From Halomonas sp. (lineage in GTDB: Bacteria > Pseudomonadota > Gammaproteobacteria > Pseudomonadales > Halomonadaceae), in assembly GCA_003560175.1 (NCBI GenBank), contig PWIZ01000403.1, forward strand, positions 1-5,911: 5,911 nucleotides of DNA, in the 5' to 3' direction. Positions 4,991 to 5,911 of the stretch are shown in pieces. The translations under genes and the position numbers were made by a program. The notes under the pieces are model-generated. The model worked only from the letters and a program-made list of their open reading frames with translations, made no database searches and was not told the origin of the DNA. How positions within the stretch are numbered: the stretch's first letter is position 1; each line of letters opens with the position of its first letter.

Positions 4991-5911
4991 TCAGCCCAGT
5001 AAAGAGCGCAATCCGGCAATGGCATCCTTGCCTCGAGCCTGCTTCTTCTCCGGATCCTCGCGGTCCGGCCGGCCTTCCCATTCCAGGTCCGCCTCGGGCA
5101 GTTCGTCGAGAAAACGGCTGGGCGCACAGTCCATCAGCTCGCCATAGGCCTTGCGCTGGCGGGCCAGCGTCAGGGTCAGGGTGCGCCGCGCCCGGGTGAT
5201 GCCCACGTAGGCCAGGCGGCGCTCTTCCTCCACGGTACCCGCCTCGATGGCGTTGCGGTGGGGCAGCAGCTCCTCCTCCAGCCCCATCAGGTAGACGTGG
5301 GGGAACTCCAGGCCCTTGGAGGCGTGCATGGTCAACAGCTGGACGCGGTCTGAGTCGTCCTCCTCGGCCTGCTGCTCGAGGATATCGCGCAGCACCAGCC
5401 GGGAGATGGCGGCCTCCACGCTGTCGGTCTCGGTCTCCTCGGAGGCCGTGCTCTCCTCCGGGCTCGCTTCTTCGGGATCAGCCTGCATCGACTTCTCCAA
5501 CTGGTCGATCAGGATCCAGACGTTGGCCATGCGTCGCTCGGCGATGGTGGGGGCGCTGGCGTTCTGGTAGAGCCAGGCCTCGTAGTCCATCTCGCGCAGC
5601 ATGTTGCGGATGGCGGCGATGGCATCACCCTGGTCCATGCGCCGCCTCACCCCGTCGATAAAGTGGGTGAAACGGCCCAACCGCTCCACCGCCCGCGTCG
5701 GCAGCTGCTGCTCGAGGCCCAGCTCGTGACAGGCGGCAAACAGCGAGATGCCGCGGCCGGTGGCCGGATCATTGGCGTAGTTGGCCAGCTTCTCCAGGGT
5801 GCCGGGACCGATCTCGCGGCGCGGCACGTTGACGATGCGCAGGAAGGCATTGTCGTCGGCCGGATTGATCAACAGGCGCAGGTAGGCCATGGCATCCTTG
5901 ATCTCGTTGCG
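4991..5911 (-). CDS. rep: ATP-dependent DNA helicase Rep, C-terminal part (runs off the right edge)
   Basis: The last 306 residues of a UvrD/Rep-family 3'-5' DNA helicase are visible. The frame is open to the window edge (RNEIKDAMAYLRLL), so the N-terminal Walker A half lies outside. The close match to Escherichia coli Rep is recalled, not computed: EIKD.(L/M)AYLRLL, FLRIVN.P.REIGP, MDYE.WLY, HASKGLEFP.VY, LPH, and PSRFL.ELP..DL.WE near the end. Helicase motif V (VQLLTMHASKGLEF) is encoded at 5303-5344 and motif VI (EERRLAYVGITRAR, with the arginine finger) at 5186-5227. Rep unwinds DNA ahead of the replication fork and clears bound proteins. An acidic, low-complexity insertion rich in Glu, Ser and Thr (5417-5485) sits where E. 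coli Rep has a shorter loop. The gene is convergent with the cytochrome gene. Confidence 0.95.
   Translation of the reverse strand, partial: RNEIKDAMAYLRLLINPADDNAFLRIVNVPRREIGPGTLEKLANYANDPATGRGISLFAACHELGLEQQLPTRAVERLGRFTHFIDGVRRRMDQGDAIAAIRNMLREMDYEAWLYQNASAPTIAERRMANVWILIDQLEKSMQADPEEASPEESTASEETETDSVEAAISRLVLRDILEQQAEEDDSDRVQLLTMHASKGLEFPHVYLMGLEEELLPHRNAIEAGTVEEERRLAYVGITRARRTLTLTLARQRKAYGELMDCAPSRFLDELPEADLEWEGRPDREDPEKKQARGKDAIAGLRSLLG

Noticed and set aside
4968..5010. Inverted repeat TGCGCTC ... GAGCGCA
   Set aside because: The arms are 7 bp with a 29-base gap that crosses the rep stop codon. It is probably chance, and one arm already belongs to the REP-like palindrome.
1..5911. 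CRISPR array, insertion sequence or prophage genes
   Set aside because: No regularly spaced repeats, transposase, integrase or phage motifs were seen on either strand.

Overview
The window looks like a piece of a GC-rich gammaproteobacterial chromosome. Three things suggest this: the C-terminal part of a Rep-type DNA helicase very close to the enterobacterial Rep sequence, a periplasmic dihaem cytochrome of the c5 type, and a REP-like palindrome of the kind common in pseudomonads and related GC-rich gammaproteobacteria. The exact genus cannot be read from the sequence.

Layout, left to right. Positions 1-3440 (minus strand) hold a two-gene signalling operon. A 1005-residue CheB-CheR fusion with a coiled coil and PAS domains is followed, with an 11-base overlap and its own Shine-Dalgarno, by the start of a coiled-coil/PAS sensory protein that runs off the left edge. 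Positions 3441-3713 are a comparatively A+T-rich intergenic stretch with a likely promoter for the operon and a hairpin terminator. Positions 3714-3790 (minus) are tRNA-Arg(CCG), with a good sigma-70-like promoter upstream. Positions 3791-4033 form a divergent promoter region. Positions 4034-4840 (plus) encode an exported dihaem cytochrome made of two duplicated c5-like modules joined by an acidic linker. Positions 4841-4990 separate two convergent genes and hold a GC-rich hairpin, a 19-bp tandem duplication and a REP-like palindrome. Positions 4991-5911 (minus) are the C-terminal part of rep, which continues beyond the right edge.

The signalling pair probably works as one unit. The CheB/CheR protein carries intact methylesterase and methyltransferase motifs but no receiver and no kinase domain, so input and output probably pass through its PAS domains and the co-translated partner. 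The cytochrome, the tRNA and rep are housekeeping genes with no evident link to that pair.

No clearly new biological system is visible. The most unusual points are the signalling pair, the duplicated cytochrome and the small repeats between the cytochrome gene and rep. All promoter, terminator and repeat calls were made by eye.
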